DNA of 64,000 nt from Cucumis sativus (lineage: Eukaryota > Streptophyta > Magnoliopsida > Cucurbitales > Cucurbitaceae): positions 19,744,307-19,808,306 of the forward strand of contig NC_026661.2 in NCBI RefSeq assembly GCF_000004075.3, in the 5' to 3' direction. The notes beneath the pieces are model-generated. The model was given only the letters and a program-made list of their open reading frames with translations. It made no database searches and was not told the origin of the DNA. Below are positions 9,655-23,263 of the stretch, in pieces; the stretch's first letter is position 1, and the number at the start of each line of letters is the position of its first letter. A program made the translations under genes and the position numbers.

Positions 9655-12300
9655 ATTCGTAGATCGATTGATTACTAAAAAAGAAAAAGAGAAAAAAGAA
9701 TCCGATGATGATGAAATCTGTGCAAAAAAACCTTTGAGCTGATTGTTAAAAATTTTTCTTCAGAGTATTGAGGATTAATTCCTCGAAATATCCTCTCAAT
9801 CAAAAAAATTGAGAGAAGGAGAAAAAAAAAATGGTTGATGAAGATGATGATGGTTGTGTTTTCTCAGATAATTATGTTCTTAATTTTAATTTTAATTTTA
9901 ATTTATTATTATTATTATTATAAATTTTTTTGGTTTAATCGAAAACGAAAAGAGAAGATTATCGATTACTTGTTTGTGTTTGAAAATGCCGATGGCATGT
10001 GATGTAAATTGGAGAAACTCTCGGGGTTTAATTGGCAGCTTGAAAACCTTTCTAGTTTCCACCACCCGAAGAAACAAAAGAAAAGGATGTATTTATTTAT
10101 TATTATTATTATTATTCGAATTTCATTTTATTTTCTTTTAATTATTATATCACGATGGGGACATTTGCGTAACCCACTTTCCTTTCGAATTCATTCATCT
10201 ACATTCCATATTATCATATCTTTCTTTTTATATTGACCCAATGGATATTATGTGCTCTTTCCTCTTCCATTGACACTCTTTATTACTTTACCTTCTTTAA
10301 TAACCTCTCTCTTTACGTTAGTTACTGCAGCATCTTCCTTCAAAAGTTACCTTTTCCTTTTTCTTAAAGAATAATTATTATGGGATGAGTTCATATTTGA
10401 GAAATATTAAAGAAAAACTATGTAGAGGTTTAAAAAGAAGGCTTTATGATGGTAGAATTGAATTGAACTGAATTTCATGAATGATATTCTTTGTTGGCTA
10501 CAAATATGTGGGTGCGCCATGTTTTATTTCTATTATTTTCTTTTGAAGGACAACACTTGGTTTTTGTTGAGTGGAAAATGTATAGGAAAAATGTGCCAAT
10601 TTTTGAAAAGGTGACCACAAGTCAACTATATAAGATACTTTTTTTTAAAATGTATTATAATATGATATTTTTATGAGACCATGTTCAAGTACAAATGATG
10701 TTTGTTTTGACATAAGTTTTCACTAAGAATATATATAGGGTTATGATTAGATTAATAATGTTTTCTAAAATAATTAATTAAAATTTATAAATATGTTTAG
10801 TTGGATAAGTTTTATAGTGTGGGTTATTGTCCAACAGCAACTTATAATCTCTTACAAAAATAACTAGTTTATTTTGAAATTAGTTTTCGGGTAAGTTCGT
10901 TGTGGAGGGGTTAATTGGCTAGAGACACAAGAGGTTAATTTGATGTGGCCATGGGTGGATCACAAACTCTCAAGGGTCTCCTGTTGAGTGCGAGTTCTAA
11001 GGCGGTGTACAATATGAGATTACACTATATTGTTTTGAAAAGCATCTACAACAAGGATAGTGTGGAATCTATTCGAGATCTCAAATGTTGTCATGAATGA
11101 TATTTTTTCCCTTGCTGCTTAGATGAATATCCTAATGTTTTGTTTTTATAATAGGAGACTTACAATAAGGTTTACTCATGCCCTCCAAACGTCGAAATAA
11201 GTCTATCTCTCCCGACTCCCCCCAACTGATAAACTTTTCTTTGGTTGGATAGTTTCCAAAGAAAGTATCTTCTCCCTTGTCTAAGAGCTTAGCTATTTTT
11301 AGCTTCTAATTTCTATACATTATCTCATGATAAACATAGAACCACGAATTAAAGTTTGGAAAAAGAAATTAAATGGGAAGATGTGAAAGTGACAACCAAA
11401 TATGTAATTTAGCTGAAAACGATATATTAAAAACAAATTAAGAAGAAGATTACATTAGGACGAATGCTGAGGGCTTTTGGATGAAATGAAAAGCTTTGCC
11501 AGGTAGGACAGCTGGCTGGACCCCATTTGAAGAAGTAGCCAATAAAAACTTGCCATATCATATATCTATTTTTCATGGATGAAAAGAAATCAATAAGAAT
11601 AAGAAGAGATTAACTTAATTATTGAAGTGGGACAGAAGAGAAGATAATGTATTAACTTTGAGGGGCAACGTATGGGCCGTCCATATAATAATGGATTGCA
11701 GTTATCTACTTACTCCACAAAAATTAATATTACATTACACACACAAAGAAAAAGAAATATATATTAATTAAATTTTTATTTATTGTATATTAATTATCGT
11801 AATAAATTTTTGTTAGGAATGTATTCATGGTTTTAATATTAATTTAAAAATCTCAATTTATATTTATATGTTTTAGTGATTTTGATATTACTTGACCTTT
11901 TATGTGTAGAAGTGAGAGATTCAAATTTTGATATTCTATGGATAAAAAGAATAGGTTTTAAGTTAAAAGGGGTTGAGGTAAAAATGTGGGAGGGGTATAT
12001 TGGGGTTTTGAAGTGAAATGACCTTTGGAATTGTAATTGAATTGTGTGAATTCAAATTCAAAATGAGTTTTGACTTAATAAGATGATGGAGATTGAGATT
12101 GAGATTGAGATTGAGATTGAGATTGAGAGGCCCTTTGTCTTATTTTTATTCACTTTACTTTTGTATTTGACTCCATCTTTTTATATATATAAATTATTTG
12201 GATTGAAAATGTGTTGTCTAAAAAGAATCTAATAAGTTGGAAGGGAATGAGATGACGATCCACCGTAAGTAGAATAAATCAACCGCGTGCAATAAAACCC
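9655..12300. other. Intergenic between SAP5-like and COM1-like genes
   Basis: SAP5-like 3' UTR, then AT-rich DNA with microsatellites: (TAATTT)n/(ATT)n at about 9886-9920 and (ATT)n at about 10094-10116. A stretch at about 10880-11330 is less AT-rich and has no recognisable reading frame or family. No gene was seen. Confidence 0.45.
12089..12128. repeat. (GAGATT)n microsatellite
   Basis: About six to seven perfect GAGATT units sit roughly 1.1 kb upstream of the COM1-like start codon. A hexanucleotide tract of this kind is likely to vary in length between accessions. Confidence 0.9.
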
Positions 12301-13173
12301 CATCTTCCCCGCCAAGCTTTTTGAACGAAATTCACAATTTCCGCCATGAAACTCATTCAGAGATCTAAAGCTTTCTCGTCGCCCGCCGTACCTATTCTCC
12401 AATAAAACTCCACTTTTCTCTCTTCAACACAGAAATCTAAGGTATCTCTTTAATTTCTCCGCCCTCTCTTTTTCAACTGAAGCTTTTCGCGTTTTCTTGT
12501 TATTTCCCGTGCCCTTTTATCTGCCCTGATTACTCCTCAATAGAGCGAATGCTGAATGAAATACTTCAACAATCTCTTACCTTTCAATCGTACCCCTGCA
12601 CTTTAATTTTTGAGCCGTTATATACGACTTCTTGTTTATACACTTTTGTAACTCCGAACTCTAGTATGGGATGCTAATTATGTTCTTTTGAGTTGTCCAG
12701 CAGAGGAATTGCTCATTTGTACTTCACATTTTCTGTTTGGTTTGTACGATTTTCATATTGTTTGTCGCTATTAGTAATTACTGTTTTATTTATTTGATTC
12801 TGTGAAAATTAGCCGAAATTTGAAGAGTGTTGAGCTTGCTTTGATTTGTATGCTTAATAGTATATTAGTATGTAGTTTGTGTTACAATCCCTATGTTACC
12901 AATACCACTGTGGTAAATGTGTTTAGACGAACTGCCGAATTTGAGTTTACGCTGCTTATAGGTGATATTAAAGCGGAATTTGATGCAATTGTGAAACCTA
13001 GGTCACTCGCTCCATTGGAAAAAAGAAAATACTCGAAGATATAATGTAATGGGATTTTTAGAGATTTTCATCAATTTTAGGGGAAACCCTTAACTAATTG
13101 AAGCAATTTTCAATATCTTTGTCAGTCATAAGTGGATGTTTTTTCTTTTCCTTCTTTTATGTGCTTTTCAGAT
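12301..13173 (+). promoter_or_regulatory. COM1-like promoter, leader exon and leader intron
   Basis: TTCCCCGCC at 12305-12313 and TTTCCGCC at about 12338 resemble E2F sites, and CT-rich sequence follows. The leader exon ends at 12441, and a 730-bp intron runs to 13171. An open frame at 12802-13044 lies wholly inside this intron and is not considered a gene. Confidence 0.45.
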
Positions 13174-15253
13174 ATGGAGGGTGATCAAAATCATTCTCTC
13201 AAACTTGGAGGATCCTCTGTTGAAGGTGACGATCAAATTTACATCTCTGGGCTTAGTACTCTTCTGGTTGCAACGATCCAGGAAACTAAGGACAGGTTAT
13301 CCCAGATTGAATTTCTTTTCTGTAGCCAACTCTTTCCCAGTTTTCAAACAAAATCAAAAAGTTTGCAAAAAATATATTCTGAGGCTAGGAAATCTGCAGA
13401 GGATGCATGGAAAGAGAACGAAAACGATCTCCTATTTCAAATAGAAAAACTTAAGCGCGAAAATCAGCGTATTCTTGAAGAGAATAAGTCTTTGAAACTT
13501 GAGAAAGAAAATCCATCAAGGGAGCTAGCAGAAAGGATGGATCTGCTGCGGTCTAAACTACTTGGCGAGCAACTCAAAGCTGAGGAGCTGGCACAGCAAC
13601 TTAAGCAGAAATCGAGAGAAATCGACGAGGGGATTGAATTGCAGCAGAAATTACTTGAAATGGTTCGGTCAAAAACTTCTCTGATAATGAGTAAAGAACA
13701 AAAACTGAAAGAGTATGAAGACCAATCTAATGTATTGCGCACCAAATTGACTAGCATGGAGGTGAAGTTTGATGAGCTCCAGAAGAAGCTTAATGCGAAG
13801 ACAGATGAAGTATCTACAGTCAAAAAGTTGGAAGAGAATTTGTTCAAAAAACTTGAATTACAAGCTTCAGAAATTATGAACATTGAACAGATGAATAGTG
13901 ATCAACAAAAAGAGAAACAGATGCTTGTGGTGAAGTTAGAAAAATTGCAGGAGAATGTAAATCGTCTAGAGAAGGAGCTTTTGAGCAAGACTGAAGAAAT
14001 TGAGGAAGGAAGGAAACTGCAAACCAAGTTGCTACAGCAAATTGATTCAGCTGGCTCAGAAATTTCAAAGAATACAGAGCAGCTCGAGGAACTTCAGAAA
14101 GAGAACAAACAACTCTTAGCCAAGTTGAATGGTTCTCAAGAGAAAGTTAATGAGCTTAAGTCGAATCCGAGGGTAAAGAATAAGGAAATGGAAGGAAATG
14201 AATTGTATGAGAGTTTACGTGAACAGATCGAACTAAAGTCCTTTGAGTTACAGGCTGAAAAGAAGGCAAGAAGAGGCGTTGTTGATGCCTACAAAAGGCT
14301 GAAATCACAATATAACTTCCTTTGCAAAAAATTTGGCCTTACTAGCGATAATATGCTGCTGAAAGACAGAAGAGAAAATGAAACCGATTCAATGGCTTAT
14401 AATCAAGATCTTGCATCCTCACCAGGTAAACATCCTCTTCTTCATATTATAAATCCAAATTTCCTCCAACATTGATATCTGTATTCCATGCGTTACTAAT
14501 TATCTATTGACTGGAGCAGTAGATCCCGACGCAGAAACTGAAGAACCTTCTATAGCCATTTCTGATACATCTCAATTGAAGAAAGAGATTAGCGTGCACC
14601 ATAACATAGAGGATAAAAAGGTAGTCAGGCTAAATCAGGCCTTGAACTCCCGTTCCCCTCCAAAAACTCCTAGTTTCTCAAGCGGCTCGAAACGTAGTCC
14701 CAATGTAAAATCTGCACCAATAGCATCTAAAAGACCAGCATCTAATTGGAGAGGTACAAGGACTCATTATCAAGAGCGAGCGGGGCCTGACCCACACGAT
14801 GATTTTCTTGATACTCCACTCGAGAACATCCGAGAGAATTTAAACAATCCTGTGAAGGACAGAGTTAAAGATCTTCCTCTTCCTGAGGTGGTTGTAAAAA
14901 ACATCGATATGGATGTTTCCGATGACGAGACACAAGATTTGAATGTTGTTAATCCACAACAACATCAAAAGCAGATGCCAATTTCAGTGACTGGGAATAG
15001 AGGAGGAGGCATTAAGTTTGTGGAGCCAGTGAGAAAGAAAGCTGACAGGCAAAATTTAAAAGGAGTGGAGTGCAAGCAATGCAAGAAGTTCTACGATGCT
15101 GTTCTTCCAAATGATGGCAATGAAGAAACCAACGGTGATAAACCGTGTTTACGATGTGAACATCATGATGGAGTTTCAAGGCATCGGTATAGGTATGTTC
15201 CTCCCATGACTCCTGAAGGATTTTGGAACATTGGATTTGAATCTGAAATGTAA
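13174..15253 (+). CDS. COM1: COM1/GR1 (CtIP/Sae2-type) DNA-end resection factor
   Basis: Coding exons 13174-14425 and 14520-15253 join in frame to 661 residues. The long N-terminal part is a Leu/Lys/Glu-rich coiled coil (about residues 25-390), expected to oligomerise. The C-terminal 64 residues hold the family signature: CKQC, then CLRC, then SRHRYRY and TPEGFWN. This is the Sae2/CtIP/GAMMA RESPONSE 1 domain that stimulates MRN nuclease in processing DNA double-strand breaks, essential for meiosis in Arabidopsis. A leader exon probably ends at 12441 (AAG|GTATCT), and the acceptor TTTTCAG at 13171 lies just before the ATG, which decides the start. The intron between the two coding exons is 94 bp. 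An E2F-like TTCCCCGCC at 12305-12313 would suit S-phase expression, but that is weak. It is convergent with the methyltransferase gene at 15892, with 638 bp between stop codons. Confidence 0.92.
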
Positions 15254-15891
15254 TGTTAATGTAGGATTAAACCCATTGTTTGATAATTAACGACAAAGTA
15301 GGTGATATGTATAGTATATTTTAGATAGAAAACTATGAAACAATTTATGCATTGGATAAATATAAATGAAAGTTTTCATTTTTACCTCAAATTTATCATT
15401 CAAAGCAATTTTTATGAACTTTTAGCTAAGATAACATATAGTGATCATTTTGCTGTTCCCAATAACTTTTCAAGTTTATTATTTTAATTCTTCAAACTTT
15501 TAATCAGTAATCGTTTTGGTCCTCACATTGATCTAAATTTTACCAAATTAATAACATAGTTTAGAAGATATGTTACCATGCAAGTGTACTCAAACCAAGA
15601 AATATTTTCTGTAAAAGTAATGTAACTATAATTTTTATTTTTTATCTTTTTATCACTCGAGTTCGAATACTAAAGTAGTTACGGAAATTCAATTTCGGAA
15701 TAGAACAAATAATATATGAGAAAATTGTAGCATTAAAGTAATGTGAAATCCAAGTAAACATTACAAAGTATAACAAAATAGTAACATAACAGCATCATGC
15801 AATGAATTGGCTTTAATATCATAAGGTAAACAATGTTTCTTTGAGAGTCTCCAAATAAAATTAAAATGGTACAAAATTTCACATCTAAGGA
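15254..15891. other. Short convergent intergenic region
   Basis: AT-rich sequence shared by the 3' ends of the COM1-like (plus) and methyltransferase (minus) genes. Nothing else was seen. Confidence 0.5.
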
Positions 15892-18400
15892 TCAAGCAAA
15901 AACATCCTCTGTAATAATAGATTGTTCATTGTTAGTACAACTCTCTGATGAAACCTGAAGTTGCTCGTAATTTAGTTGTCTTGAAGCTTCGTATATAGCA
16001 ATACCAACACTCACCGAGAGATTGAGGCATCTAACATAAGTTTCAACCATTGGAATTCTTAATGTCCCTCCTCCAAATGGCTGGTTTTTGCAGTCCTCAA
16101 GCGCTTCAGGTGGTAATCCAGTAGTTTCTGAGCCGAACAACAAGTAATCGCCCCGCTTGTACGAAAAGTCCTGCAGAAATGAAATGAGAAAACAAATTGT
16201 TACTCAAAATTCCTCCTGGCCTATGAGCAATTGACGATTCGTATAGAAATCAAATCGTCAGAGAAATAGGCACTCGCCGAGTGATGTGTTGTTCCTCTTT
16301 TTGTAAATGCTAGCAGCCGCTTTTCTCCTTCCTGTACATATCATATCATTTGAGTTGGTAGACATAGTTTCCAACAATGTAGGATGCAAAGAGGAAACTA
16401 AAATGGAATCTTGTCCATGCTTACCTGCTTCTTAAAGTATTCTTGAAAATCCGCCCACGTGTTATGAATTTTAACGACAACGTATCTAAAATACAATGTT
16501 AAAACCCGAAAACATTGAACGAACAGTGACAGCACGAAATAGAAAACTCAAACAGTTCAAGACAAAGTAAAGCACAATTTCCTAACATTGAATCCCTGAT
16601 ATTTAACTGTAAATGAGAGCAAATGAATCATATATAAAATGCATCATGGGATACGGCCAATAATCCAAACCTGCCCGCTTTAGCTTTGTGTCATCAACCT
16701 TAAATCCCAATGGCTGAGAAGGAGACAATACAAGTGGATAAGTTATTAAAGTCAGAACGATTATGCTTAAAGTAAAGATGATACAATACTAACCCCAACT
16801 AGATGTAGTCCTACAGCCGATGCAGCACATGTTCTGGCAATGCTACCAGTGTTCCCAGGAATCTGCCAAGGACAACACAAATCTCAGAGCCATCCTTGAG
16901 GAATTTTGAGGTTGTCTGCAACCCAAAAAGGCAAATGGAGAAATTACAATTGGGCGTTCACCGTGTTTCACACAACTGCATACAACGTGCCGTGATATAC
17001 AAACTAATAAGCGGTGCCGTATGTGTACACACAATGTCGAGTGTGTATTTCATTAGAAGTAGAAATCAATTTGGAAGAAATTTGCTCCAAGCATTTGATA
17101 CTAACCAAAATAAAAGTTTACGATTAACATCACATGACCTTTCGCTATATATGACATAAACAACCATAATACGCCTAGCAAGTTTTCAAGCAATCTATTA
17201 AAATTTCTATGAGAGGTTTTGCTCAACCCTCACATTTCGACTTGAAGAAGACTGTTCCCAAGCAGCTCTACTAATTTCAACTTGTTAGTCATCCAAGAAT
17301 ACCACCTAAGATTGATGCAAAGATCTAACTAAAGGCTCCCTAGTCCTTGTTCATTCGGTTTCAAACAAAATACCAAGTAAAATGTCAGCAAATTTCCATG
17401 TGCTAATATCCTCTGAGTTTCATATATATGTTTGTTTTAGTAACACGGTATCGAGGGCCTTAGCCCCATTAATTCGAGGGCAACCAAGCTCGAGTCTAAC
17501 CCAATGCCTAGATTCAATGAACATGTTTGGGAAGCTAGAATTTGATGGTTAGGGTTTTGAGCCTGGTTTGTAACTCCTTTTATATTCCTTTTCCATTATT
17601 TTCAACTCAACTCTCTTTCTCCCATTTTTCCCGTTTCACAATCCCAATTTAACACCGAATTAAACATTTCATCGTAATTTACATTTCAATCTCCCAAACA
17701 GGGTTTTTTTTTTTCTTATTAAGCTCAATCCAAGGTTCGAAGTCATACCACTCAATTGACTGCAGTTCTTAAATGTACAGTTTACATTTGATCAAAATTT
17801 CCAATAGTATGAAATATCATCCTTTACAATCAAACAAAATCTTAAAGCAAAGTGAAACTTATTCAAAATATTAAATCAAGCCATACAACTCCACCAAATA
17901 CAGATAAGAACACAAACAATAACTAAAAATAGCGATTACTAGAAAAAAAAATGCAGAAACGAAAAGCAAGAAAAAGAATCAGCTAAGCAATTACCAAGGG
18001 AGACACCAATACAACTTGAAGAAGCTTTGGATGCGAGACCCCATTGACGGCCTCACCAACACCGGTCGGTAGGGAACCAGAACCCTCCACTCTGTCAGCT
18101 GCGCCATGAACACAGCAAAATCAAACTGAAAAAAATAACCTCAACCCAATTCACAGCAGAGATTATAGAGTCCATAGGATGTAAGAACGTTTAATTACAG
18201 ATATATCATATATACTTACATGAGGAGCAGAAGGGGAGTAACCGGCGTAAGGATGAAGAAGATAGATTGTGGTGTTTGTTGGTGAAAAGGGAGAAGGAGC
18301 GAGGGCGAAGAAGATGAAGAGACCTGGATGAGCGTAGTTGAAAAGGGGTAAATGGGTTTAAAGCTCTGAGAGTGGCTGTTGTTGTGTCCATTAACGGCAT
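15892..18400 (-). CDS. SPOUT-family tRNA/rRNA methyltransferase (TrmL-like), organelle-targeted
   Basis: Seven exons read on the minus strand: 18400-18220, 18098-17995, 16862-16794, 16713-16655, 16485-16425, 16331-16278 and 16170-15892. They join in one frame to 268 residues. The first 60 residues are Ser/Arg/Leu-rich and look like a plastid or mitochondrial transit peptide. The catalytic part carries the three SpoU/TrmH motifs: PGNTGSIART (about 97-106), LFGSETTGLP (187-196) and RIPM...RCLNLSVSVGIAIYEA (from 214), which build the trefoil knot that binds S-adenosylmethionine. Bacterial TrmL methylates the 2'-O of wobble nucleotide 34 in tRNA-Leu, so an organellar tRNA wobble methylase is the best guess, though an rRNA target is possible. 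The intron at 16277-16171 starts with GC instead of GT. Start: the first of two Met codons in MPLMD at 18400. Confidence 0.88.
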
Positions 18401-20164
18401 CTCAGCAACACTATCTTCTGCTTCTTCCTTCTTCTTGTTGCCGCTCGAGAGCCTCACTAAGTTCGTTTCAAAGGAAGAACACTCGCTATTTTTTTAATTA
18501 TTATTTAAAGGTTAAATTTAAAAATATTTGTAGTTTGGGTAAAAATACTATCAAACTTTCAAAAGTTACAAACAAAAAAAATACATACATATATATATTC
18601 AACATTCTTAGTTTCATACATACACATCAGCTTTAAAAAAAAGTTAAAAATATTCTCACCAATCAACTTTTACATCAATTTTTTCATTAAACTAAACAAA
18701 ATTTAATTAAAGATAAAAAATTTGAATTCATTTAACTATTCGCATAAAGTTAGAGGATAAATATCCTAAATCTTACTAGACTATTAACCCATGATGATAA
18801 TTCTTATTTCATTTGGTAAGATTTTGTGAAATTTTACGTTTTAGCTAAAATTTAAAACATGGAAGGTGATGTATATATGAAAATCTTGATTTTACATAAA
18901 ATTCCATTTCGATTTATATCTTTAAAAAATTTTAAAATAAAATTTAATTAATAAATAAATAATTTATTATTTTCATATAAGTAAACAGGATGAATTCATA
19001 CAAATGTGAATTATAAAGTTGAGTTTTAATTTAACTTTTTGGTTTTTATTTTAATATTAAAAAAATTAACATAAAAATTAGATTAATAAAAATATTTTTT
19101 ATTTGGAGAGATATTTATAAAACAAAACTTTAACAAATTTCTTCCAAAAACAAACTATAGTTTTTATAAACTCTTTTAGAAAGTTGTAAAAGCTTTTTGA
19201 AAAAATTTATAGGTATTTTTGAGGAAAGTGCATTTGATGTTATTTAATCGAATTCTCGGACATTTTATTGGTGACTGAAAAATTTCCCTTTTAATATTTA
19301 TATATTAACGAAACATCAACCAAAAGGCCTTCTCTTCTCCTCTTCTCTTCTCTTCTCTTCTTCTACTTCACTTTTCTTCGCCAAACACGAATTCCCCAAC
19401 CTTCGCCTCACTTCATCATTTTTTCCAATTCCATTCTTCCTCCAATTCATCTTCCAATCCTCAATCGGGGTCACCGGAGCCTTATCTCCGTCTAGTTTTA
19501 CAATCGAACCGGAAGATTTCCATTCTCAGATTCAATATTGTTCCGCAGTGCTTTTGGGTCAGTTCTTGATTCGTTTTGATCCGTTGAATAATCTTCCTTA
19601 CTCTCTCTTGCTCTTTTTGTATTCTGTATTTTTTTGTGTTTTCACTTTTGTTTGTTGATTGTTCTTCGGGGCTTTTTGGTTCTGGAGCTAGGGTTTGTTT
19701 TCCTCCCTTTTATATGGTTCTACTTTTATTACGCGGCTGTTTTTTCATGTACGTAATATTTTTTTTATATGGGTTTTCGTGATTTTTACCTTATTAATCG
19801 TCGTCTGCAGTTTTGGGTGGTGTTAATTTTATTTAATATTCGATTACGACAATGACCTATGCCTAAGCAGATCGTGTTTAGAGATTTTGTGGATGATTTT
19901 AATATTAATTCGTCCGTGTTAGCATCTTGTTCTTATCTTTCTAATTAATTGGTTCTTTCTTGTGTTTGTACTTTTTTTTTCTGTTTAATTAGTGAAAAAG
20001 TCGAGGGATGTTTGAAGGGAGAAGGTTTTTGTCGATCCTTCGAGATTTCCCTATATATATGATTTGAATGTTCTTTTTCAAGGATTGTTGAACTCTTTGG
20101 TTGATTGCTTTTCTAATGATGATTCATTCTAAGCAGTCTGAGACTGAGTACTCATTGCCTCTCG
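18401..20164. other. Divergent promoter region and SURP gene leader
   Basis: Lies between the methyltransferase (minus) and SURP/G-patch (plus) starts. The section 18480-19260 is very AT-rich with nothing recognisable. From 19329 to 19366 a (TCTTC)n-like pyrimidine tract marks the leader of the SURP gene. A leader intron probably ends at the CAG at 20134-20136, a little upstream of the ATG; its donor was not fixed. Confidence 0.45.
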
Positions 20165-23100
20165 ATGGACAAAGGAATGCCCCCTACCCTTTTTGTCAAC
20201 GACGGATCATTTATGGAAAGGTTTAAACAACTCCAACAGAAAAATGGTGAGAAGGATAAGGATAAAGATAAAGGTGCTACCTCTGAGGAGCCAAAACCAA
20301 TCAAGATTATAGCAGGGACTTCAATTCCACATAATACTAGTGGTAAAACTAGTATGCAGTTTAAGGGTGGTGAGATTCGTAAGACTGCCCCAACTGGAAA
20401 ACTTGCTTTCAGCTTGAAGCAGAAGTCTAAGCTTGTGGCACCTTCTGTGAAGTTAGGAGCAGATGAGGATGAAGATGAACCTGATGCGGTAGATGCATCT
20501 GATCATCTACCAGAGAAGCGTCAAAAGTTAGGTCCACAAGATGGTACTGAGCAGCCAGTACTTCAATCTGGTGATGGTAATACTAATTACTACTTTATAC
20601 TGACACTCCTCTCTTTTGGGATTAATGGCAAGTATCTGCCAGAGTTTGTAAACCAAAAAACCTGGTCTGTTTAAGGCCATTTCTGGTTGATGCGGTGAAT
20701 TGGTACTTAATTTCTGATGTTCTGTTATATGCATGTTCATTCATGATTCAAATTTTGTTACCCTGGAGCATCTATTTGTTGGCTTGCTTATATTTTTTAT
20801 TGACAAGTTGACTCAAGTTATTGTCTTGAACCACTGTTATCTGCAGCTATTGAAAATTATTTGGGATAGGGAGGTGAGCAAATAACTTGTATATAATTTT
20901 CATTTTTAAGTCATTAAGAATGTCGGACCTCAATTGTTTTAAGCTGAAAAGAACTATGGTTCAGGGTGTTGCTCTCATGTCTGCATTCTTCCTTTCTGTT
21001 TTCCAACTTAAATTGGTCTGTGGAAGATTTCTTACTGATTTCATCTTCACCCTTTCATCTATTTAGCATTAGTTTTTGCATGAAGAGTCGCACCTTGTTC
21101 TTGAGACGATGGAAAACCATTTTTTGTTCTATTGGGGGGTTGGGGCATTATAGAATTACCATCTAGGTCACTATCCATTTCCCCCTTCAATTAACTCTAA
21201 TGGCTTTGTTGGGACCGTGAGTTTAGATCTCTTCTAAAACTTGGACTGCTTCACTTGTAGAGTACAAAGCACTCTTGAAAATTTCTTGTCTCATGAATGC
21301 AGTGTATACCTTTAATACCTTTCAACATTGGTGGAAGAGATGTTCAATGAAAGAATTGGAATATGTAGCAGCCTGCTGCAAGAGTAATTTGCATTCACTT
21401 GTTCATGCTCTTGGTATTAATCAGTTTTATAAGTGATATGCAGCACCACCTTCACCAAGTGATCCTACAGTGAAGAAAGTTGCCGACAAGCTAGCAAGTT
21501 TTGTGGCTAAACATGGAAGGCAATTTGAGCATGTTACTCGCCAAAAGAATCCTGGAGATACACCATTTAAGTACGTTCTTGTTGTGCTTTAAAAGTTCCC
21601 ATGCATTGTTCTTTCTTAACATTGCCGTTGCTACTGCTTTCTTGAATCTATTGCTTCATTTGTTTTTTTTTATGCTTAGCTTCTCACTTCTCAATAAATG
21701 TTTTTTTAACAAAATATCCATCAATCTTTGCAGATTTCTGTTTGATGAGAGTTCTGCAGATTACAAATACTATGAATATCAGCTAGCTCAAGAAGAAAAA
21801 GCTTTCTCAGAAACCGTCGAACCTAAATCCTCTAATGGTTTGGGCTTCTCACTTGATTCTCATATTATCTTTTTGAAAACAAGCATTTGTGTCATTGATG
21901 ACTTAGGGTTTTCTCATGGGTTTTTCCTCGAGATCCCATTTTTTTATGAAATGTTTTTGGGAGATTAAATTGTTTTTCACATTCATTTTGCCCTTTCTAT
22001 CTGTAGATGGTGGGAGCACGCAAACTTCTAAGCCAAGGACTGGTTCCCAGAAATCTCTCCAGCAGTCTTCCTCATCAAATTATCAAACCCCTGCCTCTGC
22101 TTTATATGAACCATCAGAAGATTCAAGGACTTCAGTGGGTTCATCTAATACTACTGCGTGGCCTGAAAGAGCAGGTAACTATTTGACACCGTGACTGTTT
22201 AGTGCTCACTATGTTTCAATGAATTGATATTGTACTTGACGTGTGGTTTTCACTTTTTAAGGTGAAACTAGACCACCACCATCTAGTGGAGATCCGATTG
22301 CAATGATGGAATTCTACATGAAGAAAGCTGCTCGTGAAGAGCGGATGAGGCAACCTAAACAGTCAAAAGATGAAATGCCTCCTCCTGCGTCTCTTCAAGG
22401 TATCAACCTGCTGGGGTGTAGCTGGTTGACCATTATTTGTTTAGCCTGTGGCATTAGTGGTTTTATTGCTTGAACTTCCTTTTCTATTTTGGGGGTGCTG
22501 TGCAGCTTCAGCTTTAGGGAAAAGAGGGCATCACATGGGTGACTTCATTCCCCACGAGGAGCTTGAAAAGTTCTTAGCTACATGCAATGATGCGTCTGCC
22601 CGGAAATATTCTAAAGAAGCTGCTGATAAGGCTAAAATTCAGGCTGATAATGTGGGGCACAGACTCCTATCTAAAATGGGATGGAAAGAAGGTTCCCTCC
22701 CTCCCTCTTTCTTCATATTTTTTCTCACACACCACATGTCACATTGCACATGGGTCAGTACATAGACCATTGGACTCGACAATGCTAGGATCTAGAATTT
22801 TTAATTAGATATATCTCCAAGTTCATTTTGCTAAAGGCTTTTAACAAGTCCTTAGACTTCTTTTCCTGGAGCTTACGTTGAACCCAAAGTTCATATTATA
22901 ATTCCAGTTTATTTGAGAATTCATTTGGTAATGAAGGAGCCTTCTAATACTGGCAAGAGAACTGCAGGTGAGGGTCTGGGAAGCTCCAAGAGTGGAATTG
23001 CAGATCCCATAATGGCGGGTGATGTAAAAACAAATAACTTGGGTGTTGGAGCCCATCAACCTGGTGAGGTGACTCCTGAAGACGATATATACGAGCAGTA

Positions 23101-23263
23101 CAAAAAACGAATGATGCTTGGTTATCGTTACAGACCGAACCCACTGGTATTTATTTATCACACCCATTGAAGTTGCGCTTACTTCAATACCTAGTTAATC
23201 AAGTAGTTTTGATGTCATACTTTTTTGTTTTCGTAGAATAACCCTCGGAAAGCATACTATTGA
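20165..23263 (+). CDS. SURP and G-patch domain splicing-factor-like protein
   Basis: Eight coding exons: 20165-20576, 21444-21570, 21734-21837, 22007-22174, 22262-22399, 22506-22691, 22968-23146 and 23237-23263. All have GT-AG boundaries and join in one frame to 446 residues. A SURP (SWAP) domain lies at about residues 146-200, with the characteristic FVAKHGRQFE and later FLFDESSADYKYYEYQL. A G-patch lies at about 365-410 (VGHRLLSKMGWKEGEGLG). The ends are charged and low in complexity. This matches the plant SURP and G-patch domain-containing protein 1-like family, about 440 residues in Arabidopsis. SURP proteins contact SF1/U2 factors, and G-patches activate DEAH helicases, so nuclear pre-mRNA splicing is the expected role. 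The last coding exon is only 27 bases (eight codons and the stop). The start is the first ATG after the leader. Confidence 0.93.

Noticed and set aside
12802-13044. 80-codon frame ahead of COM1-like
   Set aside because: It lies inside the leader intron defined by the 12441 donor and the 13171 acceptor.
16665-16675. Alternative donor GCAG|GTTTGG in exon 4 of the methyltransferase gene
   Set aside because: Using it would delete the conserved LDYW residues and break the phase with exon 5; the donor at GGCC|GTAT keeps the frame and the motif.
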